Assembly: GCA_027493295.1 (NCBI GenBank)
Contig: JAPVWS010000049.1
Coordinates: forward strand, 1-36,504
Direction: 5' to 3'
Length of the DNA stretch: 36,504 nucleotides
From: Candidatus Versatilivorator vitaminiformans
Lineage (GTDB): Bacteria; Acidobacteriota; Terriglobia; Versatilivoradales; Versatilivoraceae
Of the stretch, positions 1-9,040 are shown piece by piece (position 1 is the first letter of the stretch; the number at the start of each line of letters is the position of its first letter). Under the pieces are notes generated by a model. The model had not been told where the DNA came from. It did not search any database and saw nothing but the letters and a program-made list of their open reading frames with translations. The position numbers were made by a program, and so were the translations under genes.

Positions 1-3
1 GGA

Positions 4-40
4 GGGCAAAGGGGGACAGGGGTCGGGACACCCTTTGCCC
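4..40. repeat. Short inverted repeat at the window edge
   Basis: A perfect 10-bp inverted repeat (GGGCAAAGGG at 4-13 and its complement at 31-40) flanks a G-rich loop. It could be the end of a REP-like or insertion element that continues to the left. Nothing else supports an assignment. Confidence 0.35.
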
Positions 41-161
41 CCCTTGCGGGGAGGTCGCTCTCACCACAGTGATCCCTTGCGGGAAGGCGGCCGAGCCGAT
101 CAGGAAGCCGACGCCGGCACATCGACCACAGGCGGTGTGCTTTAGCGTACGAGACGCCGAC

Positions 162-300
162 TCATTCGGCAACAACCAGAACGCGGTGCAGGTCGAAACA
201 GGTGCCGTCACGCAACATTGCACAGGCGACGATCATCAGCCGGTCGGGCACCGAACGTTGACCGCGGATATCACCGTGCATTCCCACGTTTCGGTACGGA
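162..300 (-). pseudogene. Possible C-terminal remnant of an IS110-like transposase
   Basis: The minus strand here reads ...DRLMIVACAMLRDGTCFD... and then about a dozen more residues to a stop. The LxIxNAMLRDGT-like pattern resembles the extreme C-terminus of IS110/IS1111-family transposases, but no catalytic part is present and the open frame upstream runs antisense to the antitoxin at 369-611. If real, it is a small fragment of a decayed insertion sequence. Nothing else convincing was seen in positions 41-368. The assignment rests on one short motif. Confidence 0.25.
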
Positions 301-368
301 CGCGAAGCAAACGACCTTGATTGCAACGCAATCGCCGTATAGGCTTGTCTCAAACAGGGGGTGCGACA

Positions 369-611
369 ATGGCCAGCATCACTATCCGTTATCTCGACGA
401 CGACGTAAAGACCCGGCTCCGTGTTCGCGCATCCGCCAACGGCCGTTCGATGGAAGAGGAGGCGCGGGTCATCCTGCGCGAGGCGGTCGGCCGGGAACCC
501 GAACCTGAAAACCTGGCCCGTTTCATCCACGAATGCTTCGCACCCTACGGCGGTGTTGAGTTGGAACTACCGCCCCGGGAACCGATGCGCGATCCTCCCG
601 ACTTCAGTTGA
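369..611 (+). CDS. FitA-type ribbon-helix-helix antitoxin
   Basis: An 80-residue protein starting MASITIRYLDDDVKTRLRVR, with the short beta strand followed by two helices of a ribbon-helix-helix DNA-binding domain and the SMEEEARVILREAV block typical of FitA/StbC-like antitoxins. The C-terminal half would wrap the toxin. The ATG at 369 is preferred over an upstream in-frame start at 321 because the family begins at MASITIR and a G-rich Shine-Dalgarno sequence (AGGGGG) lies just before it. The stop is 9 nt before the PIN toxin, so the two are surely cotranscribed; the pair normally binds its own promoter as a complex. A close paralogue lies at 12013-12264. Confidence 0.9.
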   Translation: MASITIRYLDDDVKTRLRVRASANGRSMEEEARVILREAVGREPEPENLARFIHECFAPYGGVELELPPREPMRDPPDFS

Positions 612-620
612 GGCTCATGG

Positions 621-1043
621 ATGTTCATTCTCGATACCAATGTAGTGTCCGAGTTGATGCGCCCGGCACCCGAACCCGCGATCGCCTCATGGGTCGCAGA
701 ACGTGCGACATCGAGCCTGTTTCTGACTGCGGTGACCGAGGCTGAGTTGCGCTTCGGACTTGCGGTCATGTCGCCGGGCAAGCGCCGGGACGGACTTGCA
801 ACGGGCCTTGAACGGATGCTGAAAACGGGTTTTGCAAACCGCGTCCTGCCGTTCGACAGCGGTGCGGCGCGCCCCTATGCCGAGATTGCCGCGACACGGC
901 GCCGGAGTGGCCGGCCGGTCGCGCACGCCGATTGCCAGATCGCGGCGATTGCCCAGGCCCGCGGCATGGCGGTTGCGACGCGCAACGTTCGGGACTTCGA
1001 GGATATGGGGATCGAAATATCTAACCCATGGGACGGCGCTTGA
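621..1043 (+). CDS. FitB/VapC-type PIN-domain toxin ribonuclease
   Basis: A 140-residue PIN-domain protein, the usual length for VapC/FitB toxins, which are Mg2+-dependent RNases held inactive by the antitoxin. The expected acidic residues are visible: D5 in LDTNVVSEL, E40/E42 in TEAELRFG, D104 in HADCQIAAIA, and D125 after the TRN motif near the C-terminus. It follows the antitoxin at 369-611 by 9 nt. All catalytic positions are intact, so it is probably functional. The cellular RNA target cannot be read from the sequence. The first codons and the upstream junction are nearly identical in DNA to the truncated toxin remnant at 11989-12003. Confidence 0.93.
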   Translation: MFILDTNVVSELMRPAPEPAIASWVAERATSSLFLTAVTEAELRFGLAVMSPGKRRDGLATGLERMLKTGFANRVLPFDSGAARPYAEIAATRRRSGRPVAHADCQIAAIAQARGMAVATRNVRDFEDMGIEISNPWDGA

Positions 1044-1190
1044 GAGGAACTAACGGGCCGAAAAATAGGCGGACTCATCAAGACGAATCTAGCAATGCAT
1101 AGGAGCATCGTCCTGCGCAGTTCTTTTGTCCCATTGGATTGACAGGCTCCATGCCTTGCAAGACATCGCTCACTAAGGGGACGTGCCAGA

Positions 1191-4100
1191 ATGAGGCAAG
1201 TTGTCATCGAGAACCCGATCATCAACTCACCATTCAACGAGCCGACCTGCCATTTCAGGTTTAGCAACGAGGGAATCACCGACGAGATCGTCGACGGACG
1301 GCGAACCAGTTCGTATTTCATACCCATCGCTAAGTCAAGGAAGAAGGGGTCCAAACAGCTACAGTTCGACACGGAATGGACGCAGGACCGAATCGAAGAA
1401 AACAAGCTCGTCAACGAGATCCGTCGCCGCGTCGCGCTATGGCGCAAGGGCGGCTACATTGGCGTAACGCGGACGACCGCACGTTTGATTGCCTATTGGA
1501 CCGATCCCAACCGCGAGAAGAAGCTATTCTTCTGCCAGACCGAAGCCCTTGAAACCGCCATCTACATTTCTGAAGTGGCCAAGAAATACGGCGATGCATG
1601 GATAGAGAACGCCCTACGCCAGGGAAACGACACATCGAACCCCGGCCTACCACGCACGGCGTTCAAGATGGCAACCGGCTCAGGCAAGACCGTCGTCATG
1701 GCCATGCTCATCGCGTGGCAGACTCTCAACAAGCGGGCCAACCCACAGGATGCCCGCTTTTCCGACACGTTTCTGATCGTGACGCCCGGTATCACCATCC
1801 GTGACAGGCTGCGCGTTTTGTTGCCCAATGCCCCGGACAATTACTACCGCCAGCGTGACATTTTACCGTCCCAACTGCAGGACCAGATCGGACAAGCCAA
1901 GATCACAATCACCAACTTCCACGCGTTCCAACTGCGCGAGAAGGTCTCCGCCGGAAAGATCACGAAGTCGATACTTGCCGATGGGCAGTCAAGTCCATTT
2001 ACCGAGACTCCCCACCAGATGGTACGACGTGTGTGCCGCCAATTGCGAAACAAGAGGAACATCGTCGTCCTCAACGATGAAGCCCATCATTGCTACCGCC
2101 GCAAACCCGACGCTGAGGATGAAAAACTTACTGGGGATGATCGCATTGAAGCCAAGCAACGCGACCAAGAGGCTCGCGTCTGGATTTCCGGCTTGGAGGC
2201 TGTGAAGGCCAAGATCGGAATTAAGGCCATCTACGATCTTTCGGCCACACCGTTTTTTCTGCGTGGTTCTGGCTATCCTGAAGGCACACTTTTCCCATGG
2301 GTCGTGTCGGACTTTTCGCTGATTGACGCCATTGAGGCTGGCATCGTCAAAGTGCCCCGCGTACCCGTGGCTGATGACTCGATGACAGGTACCCAGCCCA
2401 CCTACCGCGACCTGTGGCAACGCATCCGCGAGGATCTTCCCAAAAAGGGCCGCAAAACCGAAAAGGCGGCAGGCGCCCCGAAACTTCCTATCGAATTGCA
2501 AGGCGCGTTGCTCAGTCTCTACGGTAACTACAAGAAATATTACGGCCGGTGGGAGAAGAACAATGAAGCGCAGGCACGCGGTATCACGCCGCCGGTGTTT
2601 ATCGTCGTTTGTAATAACACCAATGTCTCCAAGTTGGTCTTCGACTATATTGCCGGCTGGGAAAAGCAGATCGGTGAAGAGACCATCGTCCAGGCCGGGC
2701 AACTGCCCATCTTCCGCAACGACGATGGCAATGGTGCCTGGCGACACCGCCCGAATACGGTTCTGGTCGACAGCCAGCAGCTCGAATCGGGCGAATCGAT
2801 GAGCAACGAATTCAAGAAGATTGCTGCCCGAGAAATTGAAGAATTCAAAGCTGAATACCGAGCACGTTTTCCCGGACGCGATGCGGAAAATCTGACTGAC
2901 GAAGATTTGCTCCGTGAGGTCATGAACACTGTGGGGAAGCCCGGTAAGCTTGGCGAACACGTGAAGTGTGTGGTTAGCGTCTCCATGCTTACTGAGGGCT
3001 GGGATGCTAACACCGTCACCCATGTCCTGGGCGTGCGTGCCTTCGGCACGCAATTGCTATGCGAGCAGGTTGTCGGTAGAGGCCTCCGTCGGATGAGTTA
3101 TGCCTTAAATGCGGAGGGACATTTCAGCCCTGAATATGCCGAAGTCTATGGGGTGCCGTTTTCTTTCATCCCGTGCAGCGGCGCAACCTCCGATCCCATT
3201 CCCGGCCCGCTTCCCACTCGTGTCCGCGCCCTGGAAAGTCGTGGCAATTGCGAGATCGTGTTTCCCCGTTTGCTTGGTTACCGCTACGATGTCGTCGGCG
3301 AACAGCTCACCGCAACATTCACCGACAATTCCAGACTCACGCTTTCCACTGCCGATATTCCCACCACGACTGAAAACGCTCCCATTGTCGGCGAATCCAG
3401 CATCCACACCCTAGATGATCTCAAGTGCCGTCGGCCCAACGAAGTCGCCTTCCATCTCGCCACGCTCACCCTGGAAAAATACTTCCGCGACAGCGACGGC
3501 AACGACAAGCCTTGGCTCTTTCCACAACTGCTCGCCCTTGCCAAACGCTGGCTCCATGAATGCGTCGCGCTTAAGGACAACACTTTCCCGCAACTGCTGC
3601 TGCTTACGGAGTTTGCACACGACGCAACAGACCTTATTTACAAGTCCATCATCCACTCAACCGACGCTACTGCTGCGCTTAAGCCCATCCTCCGCCCTTA
3701 TGACACCACCGGCTCTACCCGTTACGTAGATTTCGATACAACACGGCCAGTCTTCGCGACCCGCGACGACAAGTGCCACATATCCCACGTCGTCGCCGAT
3801 ACCGATTCGTGGGAACAGAAGATGGCCGCAGTCCTAGAAGACATGTCCGAGGTGGTCCGCTATGTTAAGAATCACAACCTCGGCTTCACTATCCCCTACA
3901 CGCTGAACGGTGAGGAGAAGAACTACATCCCCGACTTCATCGCCTGCATTGACGACGGTCGCGGACCGGATGATCTATTAAACTTGATCGTCGAAGTGAC
4001 AGGAGAAAAGAAGAAGGACAAAACAGCCAAGGTCGCCACAGCGCGCGCACTATGGATCCCGGCAATTAACAATCACGGCGGTTTCGGTCGCTGGGCGTTC

Positions 4101-4196
4101 GTCGAGGTCACCGACCCTTGGGACGCACAGAATCTCATCCGGGGCAGTCTGAATGAGCTATCCGTAGACCCCAAAAAGGAAGTCGTTCATGGCTAA
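1191..4196 (+). CDS. Type III-like restriction enzyme subunit (DEAD/DEAH helicase plus C-terminal nuclease, BPTD_3080-like)
   Basis: A 1001-residue superfamily 2 helicase fused to a nuclease, the restriction half of a type III-like system. Visible motifs in order: Walker A ATGSGKT (161-167), DEAH in VVLNDEAHHC (about 296), motif III-like DLSATPFF (about 350), and motif VI EQVVGRGLRR (about 625). Near residue 913 begins a PD-(D/E)xK-like site (YIPDFIACID...LIVEVTGEKKK), in which the lysine of ExK reads threonine. The ATG at 1191 has an AAGGGGA ribosome site about 10 nt upstream. The gene overlaps the methyltransferase start by 8 nt, so the two are one operon and probably translationally coupled. 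Architecture and partner point to the family I know as BPTD_3080 restriction endonucleases; the recognition sequence cannot be predicted. Confidence 0.92.
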   Translation: MRQVVIENPIINSPFNEPTCHFRFSNEGITDEIVDGRRTSSYFIPIAKSRKKGSKQLQFDTEWTQDRIEENKLVNEIRRRVALWRKGGYIGVTRTTARLIAYWTDPNREKKLFFCQTEALETAIYISEVAKKYGDAWIENALRQGNDTSNPGLPRTAFKMATGSGKTVVMAMLIAWQTLNKRANPQDARFSDTFLIVTPGITIRDRLRVLLPNAPDNYYRQRDILPSQLQDQIGQAKITITNFHAFQLREKVSAGKITKSILADGQSSPFTETPHQMVRRVCRQLRNKRNIVVLNDEAHHCYRRKPDAEDEKLTGDDRIEAKQRDQEARVWISGLEAVKAKIGIKAIYDLSATPFFLRGSGYPEGTLFPWVVSDFSLIDAIEAGIVKVPRVPVADDSMTGTQPTYRDLWQRIREDLPKKGRKTEKAAGAPKLPIELQGALLSLYGNYKKYYGRWEKNNEAQARGITPPVFIVVCNNTNVSKLVFDYIAGWEKQIGEETIVQAGQLPIFRNDDGNGAWRHRPNTVLVDSQQLESGESMSNEFKKIAAREIEEFKAEYRARFPGRDAENLTDEDLLREVMNTVGKPGKLGEHVKCVVSVSMLTEGWDANTVTHVLGVRAFGTQLLCEQVVGRGLRRMSYALNAEGHFSPEYAEVYGVPFSFIPCSGATSDPIPGPLPTRVRALESRGNCEIVFPRLLGYRYDVVGEQLTATFTDNSRLTLSTADIPTTTENAPIVGESSIHTLDDLKCRRPNEVAFHLATLTLEKYFRDSDGNDKPWLFPQLLALAKRWLHECVALKDNTFPQLLLLTEFAHDATDLIYKSIIHSTDATAALKPILRPYDTTGSTRYVDFDTTRPVFATRDDKCHISHVVADTDSWEQKMAAVLEDMSEVVRYVKNHNLGFTIPYTLNGEEKNYIPDFIACIDDGRGPDDLLNLIVEVTGEKKKDKTAKVATARALWIPAINNHGGFGRWAFVEVTDPWDAQNLIRGSLNELSVDPKKEVVHG

Positions 4197-6807
4197 GAAG
4201 AAGGCCCGAACAAAAGTTGAATCTATTCGCCACAAGGATAAGCGTGCCAACATTCCTACGGAGGAGTTGCGTGACTTTGTCGTCGATGGAGAACTGGCAC
4301 CGAAGACGATGCTCTACCCGCGCGATCCCTCTCTCGATCCGCAACTGGTCTGGAAAGGCAAGGACGAGCAGGACCGCGAAGACTTGGCTGTTCCCGTGGT
4401 GCCTATCTACATTCAGGAAAAGATTCACCCGCAGGCCATTATTGAGGCGCTGCCACGTATTGATCATACCGTCGACGACCAGCCGAACCTCTTCGCCGAC
4501 TTCAACGGTCTTGAAGATGACTTCGAGAAGAAAGTCGACTTCTACAGCCAAATGGACGATCGGCAGAAGCCTTGGTCCAATCGGCTCGTCCTGGGCGATT
4601 CGCTGCTCGTAATGACTTCACTGGCTGAGAAAGAGGGACTCAAGGGCAAGGTGCAGACCATCTACCTCGACCCGCCCTATGGCATTAAGTTTGGCTCTAA
4701 CTGGCAGGTGAGCACCCGCAAGCGCGACGTGAAAGACGGCAAGGCACAGGATGCCACCCGCCAGCCAGAACAGGTGCGTGCCTTCCGCGATACCTGGAAG
4801 CTGGGCATTCACTCCTATCTTTCCTATCTGCGTGACCGACTGGTTGTGGCCCGCGATTTACTCACCGAGACAGGCAGCGCCTTTGTGCAGATCGGTGATG
4901 AGAACGTGCATCTGGTGCGGAACATACTGGATGAAGTGTTTGGGAGTGAGAATTTCGTGGTGAGCTTCATTGTAAAAAAGAAGGGCAGCACGACGCCCAC
5001 CGATCCCGTAAATGATTACTTGCTCTGGGCGTGCAAGAATCGTGAATCAGTGAAGGTCCGCCTTACCTACGAACGTAGAAAACGGCCGGGAGATGGATCG
5101 AAGTTCACTACATTGATGCTCCCAGATGGAACACGGCGCCCTACATCGGCACTGTCAGACGAAGAGGTCGAAGCTCTATGTAAATCTGGTGCGCGGTTTG
5201 CACGTGTGGACTGGCCGCTCGTTAGCCAAGATCCCTCTGAGCGAAGTCGTGATTTTAATTGGGAAGGCGAGTCATATCCGTGTGCAGTTGGCCGACATTG
5301 GACTTACGATCCAGACGAGCAAATGCAACGATTGGCGATGGCAAACCGATTGAACCTTGGAACGAAACGTGTTTCGGGAATCGTTTATTGGAATGATTGG
5401 CCCTATGAAGTCCGGTCAAACTTATGGGACGACACTGGGGCACAGCAAGGACTGGTGTATGTCGTGCAGACGCCAACGAAAGTCATCGAGCGCTGCCTAC
5501 TGATGACCACCGACCCCGGCGACTTAGTGCTTGATCCAACCTGCGGCAGCGGTACGACGGCCTACGTGGCTGAGCATTGGGGCCGGCGCTGGATCACGTG
5601 CGACACCAGCCGAGTCGCGCTGGCGCTTGCCCGCACACGATTAATGGCAGCGAGATATCCGTACTACCTATTAGCAGACTCCTCCGAAGGCATCAAAAAG
5701 GAGGCCGCCCTGACCGGCAAGGTTCCGCCCGAATTCGAGACCCACGACGACATCCGCAAAGGCTTTGTCTACCAACGTGTGCCACACGTCACGTTGAAAT
5801 CAATCGCTAACAATCTGGACATCAGGGAGGGAATGTCGCACGTGCAGATCGATGCTGCCATCGCCCGCCATGCCGACACGGAGACGCTCTACGACCAACC
5901 TTACGAGACTAAGAAGCGGGTGCGGGTATGCGGGCCTTTCTCGGTGGAAAGTCTCTCACCGCACCGTGTGCTCTCCGCGGCCGACGACAATCAGGATGGA
6001 GCGGTCAGTGAGCAAGAGGGTCACAATCAGCAGGATTTTGCCACCATGATCCTGGATAACCTGAAAAAGGCAGGAGTGCAGAACACCCGCAAGAGCGAAC
6101 GGCTTAGATTCGACCGCCTCGATCCGTATGCCGGAGCATGGTTGCACGCAGTGGGTGAATATACCGACGCTATGAGTAAGACTCAACGTGTCGCAGTCTC
6201 CATTGGTCCAGAACACGGCACGGTCGGTCCTCACCAAGTAAAGGAAGCTGCCAAGGAAGCGGTGCAGGGCATGGGTTTTGACATGCTTGTTGTCTGCGGC
6301 TTCGCCTTCGATCCACATGTAGCGGAAGAGGTGAAACGCTACGGCAACCTGACCGTGCTTCCCGCCAAGATGAACCCTGACTTGGTAATGGGCGACGAAC
6401 TACTCAAGAAGACTGGTACCGGCAACCTCTTCATGATCTTCGGCGAGCCGGACGTTGAGATTAGAAGGCGGAAGAACGGGGAGATTATTGTTGAGATCCA
6501 TGGAGTGGACGTGTACGACCCAACCACCGGTCAGATCCGCAGCGCCTCCACCTACGACATCGCTTGCTGGTTCATCGATACCGATTACAACGGGGAGAGC
6601 TTCTTCGTGCGCCACGCCTACTTCACAGGAGGCGAAGAGCCATATAACAAACTCAAACGGACTCTACGGGCGGAGATCGACGAGGCCGCATGGAGCAGTT
6701 TGTACAGCACGGTAAGCCGGCCGTTCGACAAACCGGAAACAGGTAAGTTCGCCGTTAAGGTCATCAACCATTACGGTGACGAGGTGCTGAAGGTGTTTGA
6801 AATATAA
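4189..6807 (+). CDS. Site-specific DNA methyltransferase, type III Mod-like, beta class
   Basis: An 872-residue amino-methyltransferase that would protect host DNA and supply specificity for the neighbouring helicase-nuclease. The catalytic DPPY motif (LDPPYGIKFGSNW, near residue 161) comes before the SAM-binding motif (LDPTCGSGTTAYVAEHWGRR, from about 447), the order of beta-class N6-adenine or N4-cytosine enzymes such as type III Mod. The segment between them (roughly 250-420) is the expected target-recognition region and is visibly more AT-rich than its flanks. The C-terminal part (about 500-872) is long and probably serves subunit contacts. The start ATG lies inside the end of the upstream gene, overlapping by 8 nt. 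Confidence 0.93.
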   Translation: MAKKKARTKVESIRHKDKRANIPTEELRDFVVDGELAPKTMLYPRDPSLDPQLVWKGKDEQDREDLAVPVVPIYIQEKIHPQAIIEALPRIDHTVDDQPNLFADFNGLEDDFEKKVDFYSQMDDRQKPWSNRLVLGDSLLVMTSLAEKEGLKGKVQTIYLDPPYGIKFGSNWQVSTRKRDVKDGKAQDATRQPEQVRAFRDTWKLGIHSYLSYLRDRLVVARDLLTETGSAFVQIGDENVHLVRNILDEVFGSENFVVSFIVKKKGSTTPTDPVNDYLLWACKNRESVKVRLTYERRKRPGDGSKFTTLMLPDGTRRPTSALSDEEVEALCKSGARFARVDWPLVSQDPSERSRDFNWEGESYPCAVGRHWTYDPDEQMQRLAMANRLNLGTKRVSGIVYWNDWPYEVRSNLWDDTGAQQGLVYVVQTPTKVIERCLLMTTDPGDLVLDPTCGSGTTAYVAEHWGRRWITCDTSRVALALARTRLMAARYPYYLLADSSEGIKKEAALTGKVPPEFETHDDIRKGFVYQRVPHVTLKSIANNLDIREGMSHVQIDAAIARHADTETLYDQPYETKKRVRVCGPFSVESLSPHRVLSAADDNQDGAVSEQEGHNQQDFATMILDNLKKAGVQNTRKSERLRFDRLDPYAGAWLHAVGEYTDAMSKTQRVAVSIGPEHGTVGPHQVKEAAKEAVQGMGFDMLVVCGFAFDPHVAEEVKRYGNLTVLPAKMNPDLVMGDELLKKTGTGNLFMIFGEPDVEIRRRKNGEIIVEIHGVDVYDPTTGQIRSASTYDIACWFIDTDYNGESFFVRHAYFTGGEEPYNKLKRTLRAEIDEAAWSSLYSTVSRPFDKPETGKFAVKVINHYGDEVLKVFEI

Positions 6808-7096
6808 TGAGATTGCAGCCCCAAATCAGGTAGGAAATCAGGCTAATGGAGACACTCCTGCGTGGATAGAGTCATTCTAGACAGGGGCGATGGAAACCGC
6901 GCATTCGTTAGCGCGTTGCGGTGACCAAAACTACACGGGTGAAGACGAGACGCCTACGAGAGCGAACTGGAAAAATTGGTGCGGGTTCTTTAGCAGTAGA
7001 CCTACGCCAGAAAGCCGGTCAGAGTCCGAATGTCTTCGACCGTCCAATGGGTTCGTGTTCAACAAGAGAACGACGATTCAGGAAACACGGTTTCTT

Positions 7097-7360
7097 TTAC
7101 CAGACGAAATTTACAACCGTCACACCAACGTTGAACAGGGTCAGCACAGTGACGCAGACGGTCAGCCACAATATACGATTGGTGAGCTTTTCTACGCTAG
7201 CGGCAATGCGGGCTTGGCGTCGATGTCTGATCTCCTCGAGGTAATACTCAATTCCAACCGCCGTCATGCTAACCGACTGGTTATATGCAGAAATGAGTTG
7301 CTCATCGGATATGCTAGCCAACTCAGCCCAGGTGTACGGGCGAAACATGTGTCCCTCCAA
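7097..7360 (-). CDS. Small membrane protein of unknown function
   Basis: An 87-residue protein with a soluble, charged N-terminal part (YTWAELASISDEQLISAYNQ, then GIEYYLEEIRHRRQAR) and one strong hydrophobic segment at the C-terminus (about residues 63-85). I recognise the layout from small orphan proteins often found in defence islands, with an ISDEQLI..YN...GI.YYLEE body and a terminal membrane anchor, but know no function for them. It lies between the restriction-modification operon and the integrase and faces the opposite way from the operon. Overlapping plus-strand frames have no recognisable features. A later start at residue 5 (MFRPYTW) is also possible. Confidence 0.65.
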   Translation of the reverse strand: MEGHMFRPYTWAELASISDEQLISAYNQSVSMTAVGIEYYLEEIRHRRQARIAASVEKLTNRILWLTVCVTVLTLFNVGVTVVNFVW

Positions 7361-7747
7361 GTTTGATCAAGCATTCCACCGGCGATTCACGTTTCCCCGG
7401 TGTCGCGCAATCGTCACGCTGACTGATAATGCTGGAACCTTCTGGGTCTTAAGTTAGTTGTTTTCACGTGAACCTAAACGGGATCGGCCTTCTGGCTTCC
7501 GATCAGGCGCATTCACCGAGGTATCTCAAACACATATTCTCACCTCAACCTCATCCTAGGCGAAGACGGAATGAGCGGTCAATCGAACCTACTAAACTTT
7601 GGATCACCCATTCGTGAAACGCCGGTCTGAAGGAGCCGTGACCTCTTCACATTAGACCCATCCGACAGGAATGAGAGGGTGCAAGAGTTTCGACACTACT
7701 GGCACGAAACGCAGAGGGCTGCGGAAACCGGAGCGTGTCGAAATAGT
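7361..7747. other. Intergenic stretch without a recognisable gene
   Basis: About 390 nt between the small membrane gene and the integrase stop codon. No frame has family-like features. The only structure seen is a 6-bp stem with an 11-nt loop (7482-7487 with 7499-7504) without a T tract. It may hold the promoter of the small membrane gene, but no clear -35/-10 pair stands out. Confidence 0.5.
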
Positions 7748-8977
7748 TCAACTTCGGCCCGACAACGTTAGGGCTTCGACGACCTTTTCCGTGGACCTTA
7801 ATCGCTCCAAATAGTCGGCCCAGGCCTGCATCATTTTGCGACGTTTGGCGAACAAATCGCCGCGACGGTAGGCCGCTTCCACCTTGTTCTCGATCACATG
7901 GGCCAAGGCCATTTCCGCTACTTCCCGAGGGAAGGTGGACACCTCCCCGGACCAGTCCCGGAAGGTGGAACGGAACCCATGGGGCACGTAGTCTCCACGG
8001 GAACTGTTGACGCCGTAGCCCATGCCGCGCATCAGTTGCAGCAAGGCCATGTTCGACAGAGGTCTTCCGTTGCGGGAGCCTGGGAACACATAGGGACAGC
8101 CTTCGATGTGGGGCAGGGTTTCCAGCACTTCCCTGGCAGAATCCGACAGGGGCACTCGGTGTTCCCGGCGGGCCTTCATCCGCGAGGCCGGAACAGTCCA
8201 TACGCCGGCCGGCAGGTCGATTTCCCTCCACTCCGCATGCAAAACTTCCACGGTGCGGGTGGCGGTGAGGATCAGAAATTTCAGCGCCAGCGCCGACACA
8301 CTCCCATTGCGAGACAGCTCATCAAAGAAAGCAGGAACCTCGGAATAGGGCATGGCAGGGTGGTGAGCGACTTGCTTCACCCGTGAGGGCCTAGGGAGCA
8401 GCTTGTCCAAATGCCCGCGCCAGCGGGCCGGGTTCAGGGGATCGCGGTACTGATGGGCCGCCGCGAAATCCATTATGTTCTCGATGCGACCCTGTACCCG
8501 CTTGGCTGTCTCCGTCTTGGTAGCCCACATCGGTGAGAGGATCTGGAGGATGTCCTCAGTCGTGATAGCATTCACTGTTTTTTTGCCGATGACAGGGCGT
8601 GCGTAAGTCTTGAGCGTACTGACCCATTGCCGTGCGTGTTTAGTATTCTGCCAACCGTGCCGATGGCCCCGGATGTAGTGGGCAGCGCAGGAGGTAAACA
8701 CGGGAATCCTTTTTGCTTCCATCCGGCGCACCTCGATGGGATCAACCCCCTTCGCCACCAGTCTGCGGCACTTGAGGGCAGAAGTTCGGGCGTCGGCCAG
8801 CCCAACACTCGGATAGCTGCCAAGCCCCATTTCCCGGCGTTTGGCGTGGAGGGTAAAGCGCAAGACCCATTTCTTTGCGCCCGACTTCGACACCACCAGG
8901 CGGAGCCCGTAGCCGTCTTCGTATTTGCCCAGACCGGCTGTTGCCACCTTGCGCACTGAGAGTTTATGAATTGCCAT
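7748..8977 (-). CDS. Tyrosine-type site-specific integrase (DUF4102 plus phage integrase domain)
   Basis: A 409-residue integrase of the prophage/genomic-island type. The N-terminal DUF4102 arm-binding domain is visible (DGYGLRLVVSKSGAKKWVLR, then GLGSYPSVGLADAR), followed by a core-binding domain (about 95-200) and the catalytic domain. All catalytic residues appear present: R241 (LTATRTVEVLHAEW), K268, H333 and R336 (HGFRSTFRDW), H360 (LAHVIENKVEAAY) and the nucleophile Y370. The start ATG has a strong AAGGAG ribosome site. The gene points away from the candidate attachment site at 9142-9153, the usual arrangement for island integrases. It appears intact, so the island may still be excisable. 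Confidence 0.95.
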   Translation of the reverse strand: MAIHKLSVRKVATAGLGKYEDGYGLRLVVSKSGAKKWVLRFTLHAKRREMGLGSYPSVGLADARTSALKCRRLVAKGVDPIEVRRMEAKRIPVFTSCAAHYIRGHRHGWQNTKHARQWVSTLKTYARPVIGKKTVNAITTEDILQILSPMWATKTETAKRVQGRIENIMDFAAAHQYRDPLNPARWRGHLDKLLPRPSRVKQVAHHPAMPYSEVPAFFDELSRNGSVSALALKFLILTATRTVEVLHAEWREIDLPAGVWTVPASRMKARREHRVPLSDSAREVLETLPHIEGCPYVFPGSRNGRPLSNMALLQLMRGMGYGVNSSRGDYVPHGFRSTFRDWSGEVSTFPREVAEMALAHVIENKVEAAYRRGDLFAKRRKMMQAWADYLERLRSTEKVVEALTLSGRS

Positions 8978-9009
8978 TCCGTCTCCTTGTTAAGCGAAAA
9001 TGTGGAAAT

Positions 9010-9030
9010 AGTCCCCCACTCAGTCCCCCA
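9010..9030. repeat. Direct repeat upstream of the integrase
   Basis: The 9-mer AGTCCCCCA occurs twice, at 9010-9018 and 9022-9030, between the integrase start and its candidate promoter. Such short direct repeats before integrase genes can be arm-type binding sites for the integrase or autoregulatory sites; here that is inference. Confidence 0.45.
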
Positions 9031-9040
9031 ACAGGATTGG

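Noticed and set aside
1989-3053. Long minus-strand frame opposite the helicase gene
   Set aside because: It has no recognisable domain and lies wholly opposite a gene with clear helicase motifs; GC-rich coding DNA produces such shadows.
6890-7366. Plus-strand frame of 158 codons after the methyltransferase
   Set aside because: No family features, and it overlaps the minus-strand membrane protein with a well-formed hydrophobic segment.
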